Notes: a model not told the origin generated them from the letters alone. Shown: positions 1-9,600, numbered from the stretch's first letter. The stretch is 32,077 nucleotides of DNA from Anaerolineae bacterium (GCA_016931895.1 JAFGDY010000200.1:1-32077); one strand, 5' to 3'. Translations and numbers: made by a program.

Positions 1-852
1 GTTAAAATGCTGGAGTTATTTTTTTACAGATACATAGGTATTAATGCTGCGGGCGATAGTGAAATTGCTAATGGAAGTGGTATTTTTATAACGGTCAACG
101 CTAGCAACAACTATGTTGGCACCTCTGGTGCCATGCGCGATGTCGAGAGAAATGTGATTAGTGGTAATGACGGCAACGGCATTACAGTGGAAGGTACTAG
201 AAATTTTGTTGCCGGAAACTTTATCGGCACTGACGCAACAGGCAGTTTTGGCATCGGTAATGCGGTGGGGGTATATGTGAGGGTAGGAACATCAAATGTT
301 GTTGGCATCTCTGATAATGGTATAGCCGATCCAAAGGAGGGCAATGTCATCAGTGGCAACGATTTCAATGGCATTGTCGTGGAATCTACTAATGGTACGG
401 TTATCGCCGGCAACATTGTTGGGCTTGATGCGCAAGGAAATACAGCCGTACCCAATGGCAACCGCGGAATAGGCATCTTGGGTAATACCACAACCAATAC
501 TCGGATTGGTTCCAATGGTAATGGCATCTCTGACACCCTGGAACGAAATGTAATTTCCGGCAATCTTAATGACGGCATCATTAGTAATGGGGGCGACAAT
601 ACGGCTGTACGCTGTAATCTTATTGGTGTCTCGGCAGACGGTACCGTGCCGCTGCCAAATGGGGGCGATGGCATTCAATTGGCCCAAGGCGCAGATGGCA
701 ATTACCTGCTCAGAAACAATTTAATTGCTCATAACCCGGTTGGGGTACGGTTTGCAAGCAATACCGTTAGTCTGGCATTTTTCAATAACCGCATTAAGGG
801 TAATGGCACCGGCTTCCTCAACAAGTCGGCCAGTACGGTTATGTCTGGATAG
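1..852 (+). CDS. Right-handed beta-helix repeat protein, 3' part only
   Basis: The frame is open from the first base of the window, so the 5' end is missing and the ATG at 7 need not be the start. About 283 residues are visible. They consist of imperfect repeats built on GNVISGN, GNxIGTDAxG and NGI motifs, which is the pattern of secreted parallel beta-helix (PbH1, pectate-lyase-like) surface proteins; these usually bind or cleave polysaccharide or act as adhesins. No catalytic residues can be assigned. The repeat pattern holds to about codon SASTV (835-840) and then stops. The last few codons before TAG lie on DNA that reads as membrane-protein code in another frame. The natural C-terminus is therefore probably missing, and the present stop is likely an accident of a DNA join (see findings). 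The region is also visibly less GC-rich than the kinase gene that follows. Confidence 0.75.
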   Translation, partial: VKMLELFFYRYIGINAAGDSEIANGSGIFITVNASNNYVGTSGAMRDVERNVISGNDGNGITVEGTRNFVAGNFIGTDATGSFGIGNAVGVYVRVGTSNVVGISDNGIADPKEGNVISGNDFNGIVVESTNGTVIAGNIVGLDAQGNTAVPNGNRGIGILGNTTTNTRIGSNGNGISDTLERNVISGNLNDGIISNGGDNTAVRCNLIGVSADGTVPLPNGGDGIQLAQGADGNYLLRNNLIAHNPVGVRFASNTVSLAFFNNRIKGNGTGFLNKSASTVMSG

Positions 853-962
853 TTGGCTTCATTGTTGCTGTTCGGCCTTTAGTCGCCAATACCCTGGAAT
901 GGATCAATCAGTGGACGATAGCGGAAGGCGTTGCCGCTGCTGTTTTACTGGTCTTAACGCTG

Positions 963-2408
963 GTGGGTTTAGGGTGGCAATATCGGGCCAATTCAGCCGG
1001 CGTTACCGGCCAGCAGATTCGCTGGGTGGTTTTTGGCGCTCTGTTAGCCGGAGGACTCGGCTTTATTTTTTACATTTTGCCCGGCGCGCTTGGCATGGAA
1101 CAGATGAACCCTAATCTAATGGGGCTGATTGTGCTGATTTTTCCCCTGGCGGTGGCTGTGGCCATTGTGCAGTACAATCTGTTTGATATTGACGCCATTC
1201 TCAACCGGACGCTGGTCTACGGCGCTCTCACGGTTAGCACAATGGGGCTTTACGTTTTCCTTGTCGGCTACGTTGGCAACCTCTTTCAGGCCCGCGAGCG
1301 CTCGCTCATTGCTTTTCTGGCGACCGGCTTGGTCGCCATCCTCTTTCAACCTCTACGCGAGCGTTTACAGCGTTCGGTCAATCGGTTAATGTATGGCGAG
1401 CGAGACGACCCGGTAGCCGTGCTTTCAAAATTAGGGCAGCGCCTGGAAGCGGCCATCACGCCAACCAGAGTATTGCCGGGTATTGTGGAGACTGTGGCTC
1501 AGGCGTTGAAACTACCTTATGCCGCCATTGAATTGCGGCAGGAGGATGATTATAAACCAGCGGCCGCCTTCGGCTTGCCCACGGCAACGATCGAACGGCT
1601 ACCGCTAATTTACCAGGCGGATACCATCGGTTATTTGGCGGTGGCCCCGCGCGGTCCCGGCGAGTCCTTCAGCCCGGCGGATATGAAGCTGCTGAAAAAC
1701 GTCGCCCATCAGGCTGGGACGGCGGTCTACGCCGTTCAACTCACCACTGCTCTGCAACATTCACGTCAACAATTGGTCACGGCTCGTGAGGAAGAGCGTC
1801 GTCGGCTGCGGAGAGATTTACACGATGGTCTTGGGCCTCAGTTAGCCAGCCAAATGTTGACCATTGACGCCATTGGCAAACTTTTGAAACGAGAACCGGC
1901 CCGGGCCGAAAGCCTTTTGCAAGACCTCAAACATCAGGCCCAAACCGCCATTGGCGACATTCGACGCCTAGTTTACGATTTGCGGCCACCAACACTTGAT
2001 GACCTGGGGCTGGTGGCGGCGTTGGGCGAAGGGGCCAGGCATTATCAGCAGAGCGGATTACAGATCACCATTGACGCGCCGGAGCATCTTCCCCCTTTGC
2101 CTGCCGCCGTTGAAGTGGCCGCCTACCGCATTGCCCAGGAGGCGCTCACTAACGTTGTTCGCCACGCGCAGGCCGCTACTTGCCAGGTCCGGCTCGGCCT
2201 CGACGATGCCAACGGCAATGGTCGGGGACTGCGTCTGGAAATTCAGGATGATGGCCGGGGCTTGCCACCACAGCATCGAGCCGGGGTGGGCAGCCAGGCA
2301 ATGCGCGAACGGGTGATGGAACTTGGCGGCCGTTTTGTGATTGAATCCCGGAAGAGTAGAGGAACCCGGGTTTCTGTCTGGCTGCCGCTGCTTGAGGAGA
2401 ACGCATGA
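963..2408 (+). CDS. Membrane sensor histidine kinase (HisKA_3, LiaS/NarX-like), N-terminally truncated
   Basis: This is the sensor of a two-component system in the inner membrane; it autophosphorylates and passes phosphate to the regulator encoded next. From GTG 963 the order is: four hydrophobic segments (about residues 21-43, 53-72, 83-106 and 113-130), a GAF-like domain (about 145-265), HisKA_3 dimerisation helices with the phospho-acceptor H287 in RRDLHDGLG, and a C-terminal HATPase_c with an N-box (EALTNVVRHA) and a G-box (DDGRGLP). GTG 963 is unlikely to be the true start. Convincing membrane-protein sequence (YVWIVGFIVAVRPL and VLLVLTLVG) continues upstream in the same frame to about 837, with no ATG, GTG or TTG before the in-frame TAA at 801. 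Relatives carry a longer sensor region with more membrane helices before the segment seen here. I infer loss of the 5' end at the join near 840. Its stop overlaps the regulator start in ATGA. Confidence 0.85.
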   Translation: MGLGWQYRANSAGVTGQQIRWVVFGALLAGGLGFIFYILPGALGMEQMNPNLMGLIVLIFPLAVAVAIVQYNLFDIDAILNRTLVYGALTVSTMGLYVFLVGYVGNLFQARERSLIAFLATGLVAILFQPLRERLQRSVNRLMYGERDDPVAVLSKLGQRLEAAITPTRVLPGIVETVAQALKLPYAAIELRQEDDYKPAAAFGLPTATIERLPLIYQADTIGYLAVAPRGPGESFSPADMKLLKNVAHQAGTAVYAVQLTTALQHSRQQLVTAREEERRRLRRDLHDGLGPQLASQMLTIDAIGKLLKREPARAESLLQDLKHQAQTAIGDIRRLVYDLRPPTLDDLGLVAALGEGARHYQQSGLQITIDAPEHLPPLPAAVEVAAYRIAQEALTNVVRHAQAATCQVRLGLDDANGNGRGLRLEIQDDGRGLPPQHRAGVGSQAMRERVMELGGRFVIESRKSRGTRVSVWLPLLEENA

Positions 2409-3049
2409 AAACTATCCGCATTCTGATTGCCGATGACCATCCGGTGTTTCGCTTTGGCTTGCGCGCCTTGCTGCAAGCGGAAACGGATACCGAGGTGGTA
2501 GGGGAAGCAACCGGTGGCGAAGAAGCCGTTGCCCTGGCCGCCAAACTTGACCCTGACGTGGTCCTGATGGATATCAATATGCCGGAGATTAACGGCATCG
2601 AGGCCACGCGGCGTATTCTACAAAATAACCCAAACGTCGGTATTCTGGTCATCACCATGTTTGATGACGACTCGGTTTTTGCCGCCATGCGGGCCGGAGC
2701 GCGAGGCTATATTCTCAAAGGGGCCGAAGGCGAAGAGGCGTTGCGGGCCATTCGGGCTGTGGCCAACGGCCAGGCCATTTTTAGCCCGGCCATCGCCGAG
2801 CGGGTGATAGAGTACTTTGCCCAATCACCTGCAAATAAACCCGAGTCTGTCTTTCCTGAACTCAGTCTGCGGGAGCACGAAGTGCTGACCTTACTGGCTC
2901 AAGGCTTGACCAACAATGCCATTGCCAGCCGCCTCGTCCTCAGTCCCAAAACCGTGCGCAACCACGTCTCTAACATCTTTAACAAATTACAAGTCGCCGA
3001 CCGGGCTCAGGCCATCATCCGGGCGCGTGAGGCCGGGCTGGGCGACTAA
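2405..3049 (+). CDS. NarL/FixJ-family DNA-binding response regulator
   Basis: A 214-residue cytoplasmic transcription factor and partner of the upstream kinase. The receiver domain (about 1-120) has the acidic pair D10/D11, phospho-acceptor D56 in LMDINMP, the switch residue T84 and the conserved K105. A LuxR-type helix-turn-helix (about 148-205) contains the usual LSLREHEVLTLLAQG and SPKTVRNHVSNIF stretches. Length and architecture are standard for the family (LiaR, DegU, NarL). The start ATG overlaps the kinase stop by 4 nt, so the two are very probably translationally coupled. No target operator can be identified. Transcription probably ends at the hairpin just downstream (3067-3095). The pair sits next to an envelope-defence-type macroglobulin gene on the opposite strand; a regulatory link is possible but nothing in the sequence proves it. 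Confidence 0.95.
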   Translation: MKTIRILIADDHPVFRFGLRALLQAETDTEVVGEATGGEEAVALAAKLDPDVVLMDINMPEINGIEATRRILQNNPNVGILVITMFDDDSVFAAMRAGARGYILKGAEGEEALRAIRAVANGQAIFSPAIAERVIEYFAQSPANKPESVFPELSLREHEVLTLLAQGLTNNAIASRLVLSPKTVRNHVSNIFNKLQVADRAQAIIRAREAGLGD

Positions 3050-3066
3050 GCCTCAAAAGAACTGAT

Positions 3067-3095
3067 GGTTGGAGCGATGGCGCATCGCCCCAACC
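3067..3095. terminator. Bidirectional terminator between convergent genes
   Basis: The stem is GGTTGG-A-GCGATG, loop GCG, CATCGC-C-CCAACC: 12 base pairs with one mismatch. It lies between the stop codons of the plus-strand response regulator (3049) and the minus-strand macroglobulin (3107). On the minus strand a T-rich stretch (TTCTTTT) follows; on the plus strand the tail is weaker (CCTTTTATT). Confidence 0.7.
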
Positions 3096-3106
3096 TGTCC
3101 TGCCTT

Positions 3107-6100
3107 TTATTGACTGATTCGGAACACCCCCCCATCTCCGCGACCAAAGACCTCGGGAAAGTACATTTCCTCGGCATGCGTCGGGATTACGCGAAACTCG
3201 CCGGGCACCGAGGCGCGGATGGTGTAGGTGTATTCGTAGGTGCCTTTGGGCAGGTAGGTGGCAAAGAGCACAGCCTTTTCGTCTCGCATTTCGGCGTGGG
3301 AGAAGTACCACCAACCATAACCCCACCGATTGCGCCGGTCGGTGCGGCTCAGTTCTGGCCGCTCGCTGGCCACGCTAGTTGTAGCCAGGCTGGTGTCAAT
3401 GCCTTCCGTACCGGCGGGCAAGGGGTCTTCCACGACCACGTAGTGCAGGTCGTTGGGTGCAATGATGGTCAGGCTGACCCGGATCACGTCACCCACTTCG
3501 GCACCGGTGACAGGTTGGCCTGCTTCATCATCCACCAGGGTGTATTGGCGCGAAACTATAATGCCCCGATTAAGCGCCTTCACTTCTTGCACCGGCTTGT
3601 AATAGGTCAGGTAGGCCGCGTAATACAGCCGCCCCGGGCTGTTGGAAACTGAGCTGTCTGCCGGATTCCGTTCGATGACCAGCCGGTTGACGGTATTGGC
3701 CAACAGCTCAGAAATCTCCATCCGTAATTTGGTTGTTTCATCAATGTTTTCCTGGTTGATGACCCCCTGCCCCAACTCCTCGCCGTTGAGCAACGTTTGC
3801 CAGGCATAATCACCCTCCAACTCGCCGGTAGCCACCATAAAATCGGTCAGGCCGATGATGGCCCAGGCGGTTTCCTGGGTGGTTTCCCAATGGCCGCCAT
3901 TTTCCCGGACAGCCATCAACCAACGGACCGCATTAGGCAACAGGGGATGGTCGGGCTGGATGCGCGATAGGGCGGCAATAACAATGGCTGTACTGCGAGT
4001 GTCGGTGTTCATGGCGTAGTAGTCCACCTGGGCCTCTTCCCAATGCGCGCCGGTGGCGCTGACAATGGCTTCGCTGGTGATGTCGTCAACAAGCGTGTCA
4101 ATCTGTTTGGCCTCTTCATCCAGAAGATGCAGGGCCATAGCCAGGTAGGCCCGGCCAAAAATGTCCAGTTTCTGGCGCTCTTTGAACAAGGCCACGCTGC
4201 GCCCCATATCACCGGAGCCGGCCTCGGCCAGCACGTAGAGGATAAAGGCCTGCCGGTTGGCTTTCCAGGCCACTTTGATGTCTTTGGGCGCTTCCAGGCT
4301 GGCCTTGAGATAGTCGGTGGCGGAGAAGATGACCTCCTCGTCCACGCTAAATCCGGCCCGCTGCGCCTCGATGAGACTCAGCAACACGTAGGCCGCGAGG
4401 AAAGGATGGCTGTCGTCGTAAGTCCACCACCCCCAACCGCCGTCAAAGTGCTGGTGGTTATAAAGGCGCTGCAAGCCAATGCTCACCAGGCCCGGCAACT
4501 TTTCGGCCAGTTCTGGATTTTCTACGTTGAGCTCCTGCAAGGCCCGGTAGGTGACCACGTTGGGCAAAAAGCGGCTGACTGTCTGCTCGGTACACTCGTA
4601 GGGGAAGTGTTCCAGGTAATCCAGACCATCGCGCATGCCACCGGCCAGGCTGCCGTCAATATGCACGGTCAGATTACCCTGGGTAGGGTCATAACTCTGC
4701 GGCAGAACAAGGCCCTCAACGCGCGTGCCGTCTTCCTCGATCACTCCGGCGGTGGCCACCACTTCCGGCGTGCTGGAATGATAAACGGGCAACTCAAAGG
4801 CTACGGCATCTCCGTATGCCGCAGCGTCACCATCCTCAGTTGACTTGGCCCCCATCGTCAATTTGACCATCTCGACATCACCTTCAACCTGCACCGCGTA
4901 CTCGGCCTTGATGCGCTCGCCGGCTTCAACCGTTAAAATGGTCTCATTCAGCGGCTCGATGCTCAAGCCATCTGCCTCAAACCGGGTTTCCACTTGAAGC
5001 GATTGGTTGGTATTGTTTTGCACAATCATGCCCAACATGGCCTCGTCGTTGATCACAAAGAAGCGCGGGGTGACGGGCCGCACTAACAGCGGCTTGGTGC
5101 TGACAATTTCCACTGCGCTTTCGCCCACCAGGGTCTTGGCCCCGGTAACGCCTTTGCCAGTCAGGGTCCAGGTGGTCAGGTTGTCGGGCAGATCCGCCTC
5201 AACCGCGCCTTCGCCGTTGGCGTCGGTCATAAAGTCGGCTATCCACAAGGCGGTGTCTTTAAAATCGCCCCGGATTACGCCAAAGCCCTCGTCAAAGCCG
5301 CCGCCCCCACCGCCTTTGGCCTCCGGCGCTACGGCCAGGTTGATACGGTCAATGGCCAGGGTCAATCCCCCGGCAGTTTTAACCCCCAGGCCCCGATTGC
5401 GCCAGAAAACGCTCATCAGTTGGCCCGGCGGTTCAGGGGCCAAGGTGAGCACCGCCTTATCCACCAGCGACAGGGATAACTCCGCCTTGACCGGCTCGCC
5501 CTGGGCATCGGTTACTTTCACCCGGTATTCCGCGGTTTCGCCGGGCTGATATTTTTCGTCAGCCGGTTTGTCGGGGGTTAAAGTAATTTGTAGTTCTTTT
5601 TCACCGGTGTTGATGGGCAAACTGGCGTAGCCTATTTTGAAGCTGGGCAGGCCATCGCCACTGCCACCGGCAGCGTCGGCAGCGCCCTGCACCACCACCA
5701 CCGAAACGTACATATTAGGAATCATATCCTCGGTAATGGGGATTTCGATTTGTTCGCTGTTGGTTTTAAGTTCCTGCACCCAGTGTTTGTAAACGTGGCC
5801 GCGCTCCAGCGTGATCAAGGCCTGTACCGTGCCGCTGTAGGGATGGGGGATCAGGATAGTGGCGGTGTCGCCCACGTTGTATTCCCGCTGATCGGCCACC
5901 AACTCGATACGATCGTTGTTTTCCTGCCGCCAGTTCACGTATTTGCGGCCGCTGACCCACATGTAGGTGGAGGAGCGAACTTCGTTGCGCTGCCGGTCAA
6001 CGCCGGTGGCCAGAATCTTGTAAATACCGCCCTCCTCCGGGCTAAAGCCGGCCAGGGCCTGGCCTTCCTGGTTGGTGGTGACGGTAGTGGTAAAGACCGG

Positions 6101-9100
6101 GATGTCTTCTACCACGCTGTCCCAATAAAAAGAGCCGTCTTCGTACTGTTTTTGCACGCTGTACCAATTGTGTTCGGAAAAGACCACCTGCACTTCTTGG
6201 TTGGCCACCGGCTCGCTATCCCAATCAACCACCAGCACGTTCATTTGACTCTCTTCACCAACCCGGCCCACGTATTTTTCCGGCCGCAGGCCAATGTAAA
6301 AGAGTCCTTTATGCACCACCGCTTCGGCCTGGCTGGCCACTTCTTGATTGTTGATGTCGGTGATGACCACGTCAAAGGTGAAACGCTGGCTGGCGATTTT
6401 GTCGGCGATGTCGGCCTCCACCTCAAAGGTAAACCGACCGTCTTTGTCGGTAACGCCTTCGCCTTCGGCAATGGTTTCGCCATAGCCGTAAACGTAGTCG
6501 TCCTGGTAGCGGCGGCTGAAATCATAGTCGGTGAAATCGTACCAGCCTTTGCCCTGGTAGCGGAAGAAGTAATCATCGGAAAGCAGGGTCCAGCGCACCT
6601 GGGCGTTGGACACCGGCCCGCCAAAGAAGAACTCGGCGGCGGCGGTTACTTTTATTTTTTCGCCCTGGGTGTATTCAGGCTTGTCGGTGGTCACTTCCAC
6701 CAGGAATTCGGGTTTGCGGTAAGCGGCCACCTGGAAGTCACCATAAAAGTAGTTCTCTTCATCATAAACGGCCTGAATAGAGTAAAAACCGAGGGCGGCG
6801 TTCTCGTCCAGGTCAAACGAGCCGTGGACGGTACCCATCTCGCTCAAGGGCAGGTCCTTGTTAAAGATTTCTTTGCCCTGGCTGTCACTAACAAAAACTT
6901 GCACCGTGCGGCTGGCCTTGGGCAGGCTGTAATTGGCGTCGTCGTCGGCGCGGATAATGCCCTTGAAGTTGACGGTTTGGCCGGGGCGGTAAATGTTGCG
7001 GTCGGTGTAGAAGTGGGCGTTGTAGGGCTGCTGGTAATCTTCGGTGCTGACGTTGTCAAACTCGTACCGCTCAATACCGTCGGACCAGTTGCTCACGGTC
7101 ACGCCAAAATTTTCGTCGGGGTCATCAGGATCGCCGGCAAAGGCAAAGCGGGTCTCGTAGGCTTCCCGGCGGTTATAGGTGGTCAAGGCCACGCCATCAC
7201 TTTGGGTGGCGGCCTGGTCAATTTCCTCCGGGGCGGTACTTTCATCTTCAGAAGCAACAAACGTTATTGGCACATCCTCCACGGGCTGGCCGCTTTGCAA
7301 ATCGGTGACCCAGGCCAGGGACTCGCTGCCTGCGGCTTTGAGAGTAATGTTATTGTTAGTGACCACCAACATCTGGCGCTCATAGCCGGTGTAGTAGTCG
7401 CCCTGCGCTTCCGGGTAAACCGAGTCAATGGGATAAGAGGCAGTGAGGTAATAGAGGCCCGGCGGCAGCGTGTCGCCATTGCCCAAACCGCTCTCTTCCG
7501 CCAGGTCAACCCGGTAGATGATATTCTGGTTCAAAGGTGGGCTGGTTTCCAGGGTCCACTCGCTGAGCAGGTTGTCGTCATCGGGCTGGTAATTATCCCA
7601 GGCGTCCCACCAGTAGTCGCCATTCAGGCTGATAAAATCCTTTGGGGGCAGGCGGTAGAGTTCAAAATCAACTGCGCTGAGATTACGCACGGTAACATAG
7701 GCCAGGGTATCGGTGTAGGCGTTATAGGTAGCCAGGCGGCCAGGGCTGTGCATGTAGAGCAGGGGACTTTTGGCCCGCGTTTCCCAGGCAATGTTGGTGG
7801 ACGCGCCAAGCCGCTGGCCGTAACGGCCCTCAATGTCCGCGCCAAAGGTAACCTGGTATTGACTGCTGGCCTCGGTGGGGAAGCTGACGGTTAATTGGGT
7901 ATTGCTGCGCCGCCAGTAGGTGTAAACCTGGGTTACGGAAACGGTTGGCTCGATGATGAGGTTTTCACCCACCACCAGCGTATCCGGGTTCATGGGACCG
8001 CTGAAGGTAACTTCCAGGTCTTCCCAGGGCGAGATAGCGTCATCGCCATCGGCGGGGTAGGTTTCAATAATTTTCGGGTAGGGGGTGACGGTGAAATTGG
8101 CGGTAAAGTTACTCATGGTTTCCGCGCCCTTGATTTTACCCAGGGTTCCTTTGGGCAGTTCAATCACATAAACTTGGTCAAAGCCAAGGGTTACATTGGG
8201 TGTAAAAGTCACCGTTTCTACCCCCATCTCCGCCGGACCTTCGCCTTCGGCGTAGGCGTAGTCGTAGTAACTGTAGAAGTTATCCTCATTGCCGGTGGGT
8301 TGGGCCAGGGGCAGTTCGGTCCAGGTGAATTCGCCGGGGATGGCCTCATCCTGCCCGGCGACGTGCAGGGCAAAATTTTCTTCCACGCTGGAGCGGTCCA
8401 TGGGCTGGTTAAAGGTGAGGCTGATGACGGGGGTGGGGCTAACGTAGATATCACCCTCGGCAGGGATGCTGCCAATGACGGCCGGGTTGAAGGTGGTGAA
8501 GGACCATTCAAAGTCATCCTCCAGCATAGTATTACCGGTAACATCGGTTAATCCCTGGGTCACCCTGGCCCGGTATTGAGTAGACGGGGTAAAACCCTCG
8601 TCGGGGATGAACTGGTAAATGGAGGTATTGAGCCACTGGCCCTGGCCCGTGACCGGCGGAACAAAGGTGAGGGGATCGGGCAGGCCGGCCGCATCTTCGA
8701 TGGCGGTGAGGGGAACCACTGGCCGGTTGAAGGAGACGGTAACGATGGTGTGGGGCATCACTTCAGCCGTGTCATTGGGGGGTTGCACGTCGGTAACTTC
8801 TAAAAAACCAATGGCGTTAAAGCGCAGTTCAAAGGAACGCTGCATTTCCAAGCCGGCGGCGCTGCGGGCCGATTCGATGATCCGCATCCGGTAACGCTCG
8901 CCGCGTTTAAAACCATCGTTCAAGCTGAAACGCAAGGTCCGGTCGTTGGGCCACTCAAACACGCCGTCCACGCTGGCGCCCGGTTCAATGGCAAAGGCTT
9001 TTTCCACGCTGTCGCGGTCCATGGGTTGGTCAAACTCAATTTCGATGGGGGCAGCAAGGGGTTGTTCCTCGCCTCGTTCGGGACTGGTGCGCACGACGAG

Positions 9101-9304
9101 CGGAGGCAGGGGTTCAGGTTCCAAAGTAGGGGTGGGCGTTGCTTTGGGGGTGGCGGTATCGGCCGGCGGAGTGACCTCTTCTTTGACCGTCTGGGCTTCC
9201 CCTTCGGGTTGATTGGGTTTGGGTAAGGGGGTTGCGCCGGGGGTGCAACCGATAATGGTTACCAGGATGAGAGATATTGTTAGAAACAGAATTGCTCTTT
9301 TCAT
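3107..9304 (-). CDS. Bacterial alpha-2-macroglobulin lipoprotein with thioester
   Basis: A 2065-residue envelope protein expected to trap attacking proteases: bait cleavage collapses the protein and exposes a reactive thioester. ATG 9304 is chosen because GAGGAGG lies just upstream and it starts a clear lipoprotein signal peptide (hydrophobic to IIGC, lipidated C20); a longer frame to 9364 lacks both. A Thr/Pro-rich linker (about 21-65) is followed by about four SbsA/Big_5-like Ig domains, each with an xxFxxPM-type motif (about 66-460), then macroglobulin domains, a poly-Gly stretch near 1330 in the likely bait region, the A2M domain with ALWIADFMTD and PDNLTTW, the thioester domain with C1571-T-E-Q1574 in PYECTEQ, and a C-terminal MG10-like domain. 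Typical bacterial family members are nearer 1500-1700 residues; the extra Ig domains explain the excess. The PBP1C gene often found beside such proteins is absent from this window. The gene appears to be transcribed alone. Confidence 0.93.
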   Translation of the reverse strand: MKRAILFLTISLILVTIIGCTPGATPLPKPNQPEGEAQTVKEEVTPPADTATPKATPTPTLEPEPLPPLVVRTSPERGEEQPLAAPIEIEFDQPMDRDSVEKAFAIEPGASVDGVFEWPNDRTLRFSLNDGFKRGERYRMRIIESARSAAGLEMQRSFELRFNAIGFLEVTDVQPPNDTAEVMPHTIVTVSFNRPVVPLTAIEDAAGLPDPLTFVPPVTGQGQWLNTSIYQFIPDEGFTPSTQYRARVTQGLTDVTGNTMLEDDFEWSFTTFNPAVIGSIPAEGDIYVSPTPVISLTFNQPMDRSSVEENFALHVAGQDEAIPGEFTWTELPLAQPTGNEDNFYSYYDYAYAEGEGPAEMGVETVTFTPNVTLGFDQVYVIELPKGTLGKIKGAETMSNFTANFTVTPYPKIIETYPADGDDAISPWEDLEVTFSGPMNPDTLVVGENLIIEPTVSVTQVYTYWRRSNTQLTVSFPTEASSQYQVTFGADIEGRYGQRLGASTNIAWETRAKSPLLYMHSPGRLATYNAYTDTLAYVTVRNLSAVDFELYRLPPKDFISLNGDYWWDAWDNYQPDDDNLLSEWTLETSPPLNQNIIYRVDLAEESGLGNGDTLPPGLYYLTASYPIDSVYPEAQGDYYTGYERQMLVVTNNNITLKAAGSESLAWVTDLQSGQPVEDVPITFVASEDESTAPEEIDQAATQSDGVALTTYNRREAYETRFAFAGDPDDPDENFGVTVSNWSDGIERYEFDNVSTEDYQQPYNAHFYTDRNIYRPGQTVNFKGIIRADDDANYSLPKASRTVQVFVSDSQGKEIFNKDLPLSEMGTVHGSFDLDENAALGFYSIQAVYDEENYFYGDFQVAAYRKPEFLVEVTTDKPEYTQGEKIKVTAAAEFFFGGPVSNAQVRWTLLSDDYFFRYQGKGWYDFTDYDFSRRYQDDYVYGYGETIAEGEGVTDKDGRFTFEVEADIADKIASQRFTFDVVITDINNQEVASQAEAVVHKGLFYIGLRPEKYVGRVGEESQMNVLVVDWDSEPVANQEVQVVFSEHNWYSVQKQYEDGSFYWDSVVEDIPVFTTTVTTNQEGQALAGFSPEEGGIYKILATGVDRQRNEVRSSTYMWVSGRKYVNWRQENNDRIELVADQREYNVGDTATILIPHPYSGTVQALITLERGHVYKHWVQELKTNSEQIEIPITEDMIPNMYVSVVVVQGAADAAGGSGDGLPSFKIGYASLPINTGEKELQITLTPDKPADEKYQPGETAEYRVKVTDAQGEPVKAELSLSLVDKAVLTLAPEPPGQLMSVFWRNRGLGVKTAGGLTLAIDRINLAVAPEAKGGGGGGFDEGFGVIRGDFKDTALWIADFMTDANGEGAVEADLPDNLTTWTLTGKGVTGAKTLVGESAVEIVSTKPLLVRPVTPRFFVINDEAMLGMIVQNNTNQSLQVETRFEADGLSIEPLNETILTVEAGERIKAEYAVQVEGDVEMVKLTMGAKSTEDGDAAAYGDAVAFELPVYHSSTPEVVATAGVIEEDGTRVEGLVLPQSYDPTQGNLTVHIDGSLAGGMRDGLDYLEHFPYECTEQTVSRFLPNVVTYRALQELNVENPELAEKLPGLVSIGLQRLYNHQHFDGGWGWWTYDDSHPFLAAYVLLSLIEAQRAGFSVDEEVIFSATDYLKASLEAPKDIKVAWKANRQAFILYVLAEAGSGDMGRSVALFKERQKLDIFGRAYLAMALHLLDEEAKQIDTLVDDITSEAIVSATGAHWEEAQVDYYAMNTDTRSTAIVIAALSRIQPDHPLLPNAVRWLMAVRENGGHWETTQETAWAIIGLTDFMVATGELEGDYAWQTLLNGEELGQGVINQENIDETTKLRMEISELLANTVNRLVIERNPADSSVSNSPGRLYYAAYLTYYKPVQEVKALNRGIIVSRQYTLVDDEAGQPVTGAEVGDVIRVSLTIIAPNDLHYVVVEDPLPAGTEGIDTSLATTSVASERPELSRTDRRNRWGYGWWYFSHAEMRDEKAVLFATYLPKGTYEYTYTIRASVPGEFRVIPTHAEEMYFPEVFGRGDGGVFRISQ

Positions 9305-9600
9305 ACTGCCTCCTCGTGGTAAGTCACAATTTATGATGGGCAATTTTGAGGTAAAATTTGTCAAGGTATATTCACGCCCTCACATGTTATCACAACCCCT
9401 TGAATTTTACTAGACTACCGGCCCATATTCGGCGGGCGGCCAGGGCGACGGTTTGGCGTAGGGCAAAGGTCAGGGCCATCTCTGTTTATTTTTTGGCAGA
9501 TGTTTTTTATATTGGGGCATTGGGCCAACAATTGCCTCTCCAGGCCCCTGGAGTCGCCGGATAATGGAAATATTCTTTGCGGGGGTCAAGGCAAGTGGAG
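9305..9600. other. Intergenic region upstream of the macroglobulin gene
   Basis: This 296-bp gap lies between two minus-strand genes and must hold the macroglobulin promoter. A perfect TTGACA (minus strand, 9364-9359) is present, but the hexamer 17 nt on is poor, so I do not call a promoter. A second possibility is TTGTGA-N17-AATATA slightly upstream on the same strand. The Shine-Dalgarno GAGGAGG is at about 9310-9316. A short perfect palindrome, CTCCAGG-CC-CCTGGAG, lies at 9538-9553. No terminator with a T-run was found for the gene at 9601. Confidence 0.4.

Noticed and set aside
1-840. Possible CRISPR or DNA tandem repeats
   Set aside because: The periodicity is at the protein level (beta-helix rungs); the DNA units vary in sequence and length and there are no conserved direct repeats with spacers.
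5750-7894. Long open frame (714 codons) on the plus strand opposite the macroglobulin gene
   Set aside because: The minus strand encodes a clear macroglobulin through the whole stretch. The antisense frame has no recognisable domains or ribosome binding site and is explained by GC-biased codon use.
9390-9479. 29-codon minus-strand frame upstream of the macroglobulin gene (MALTFALRQTVALAARR and on)
   Set aside because: It has a plausible amphipathic look, but no proper Shine-Dalgarno sequence and a length easily reached by chance. It could be a gene remnant; not enough to call.
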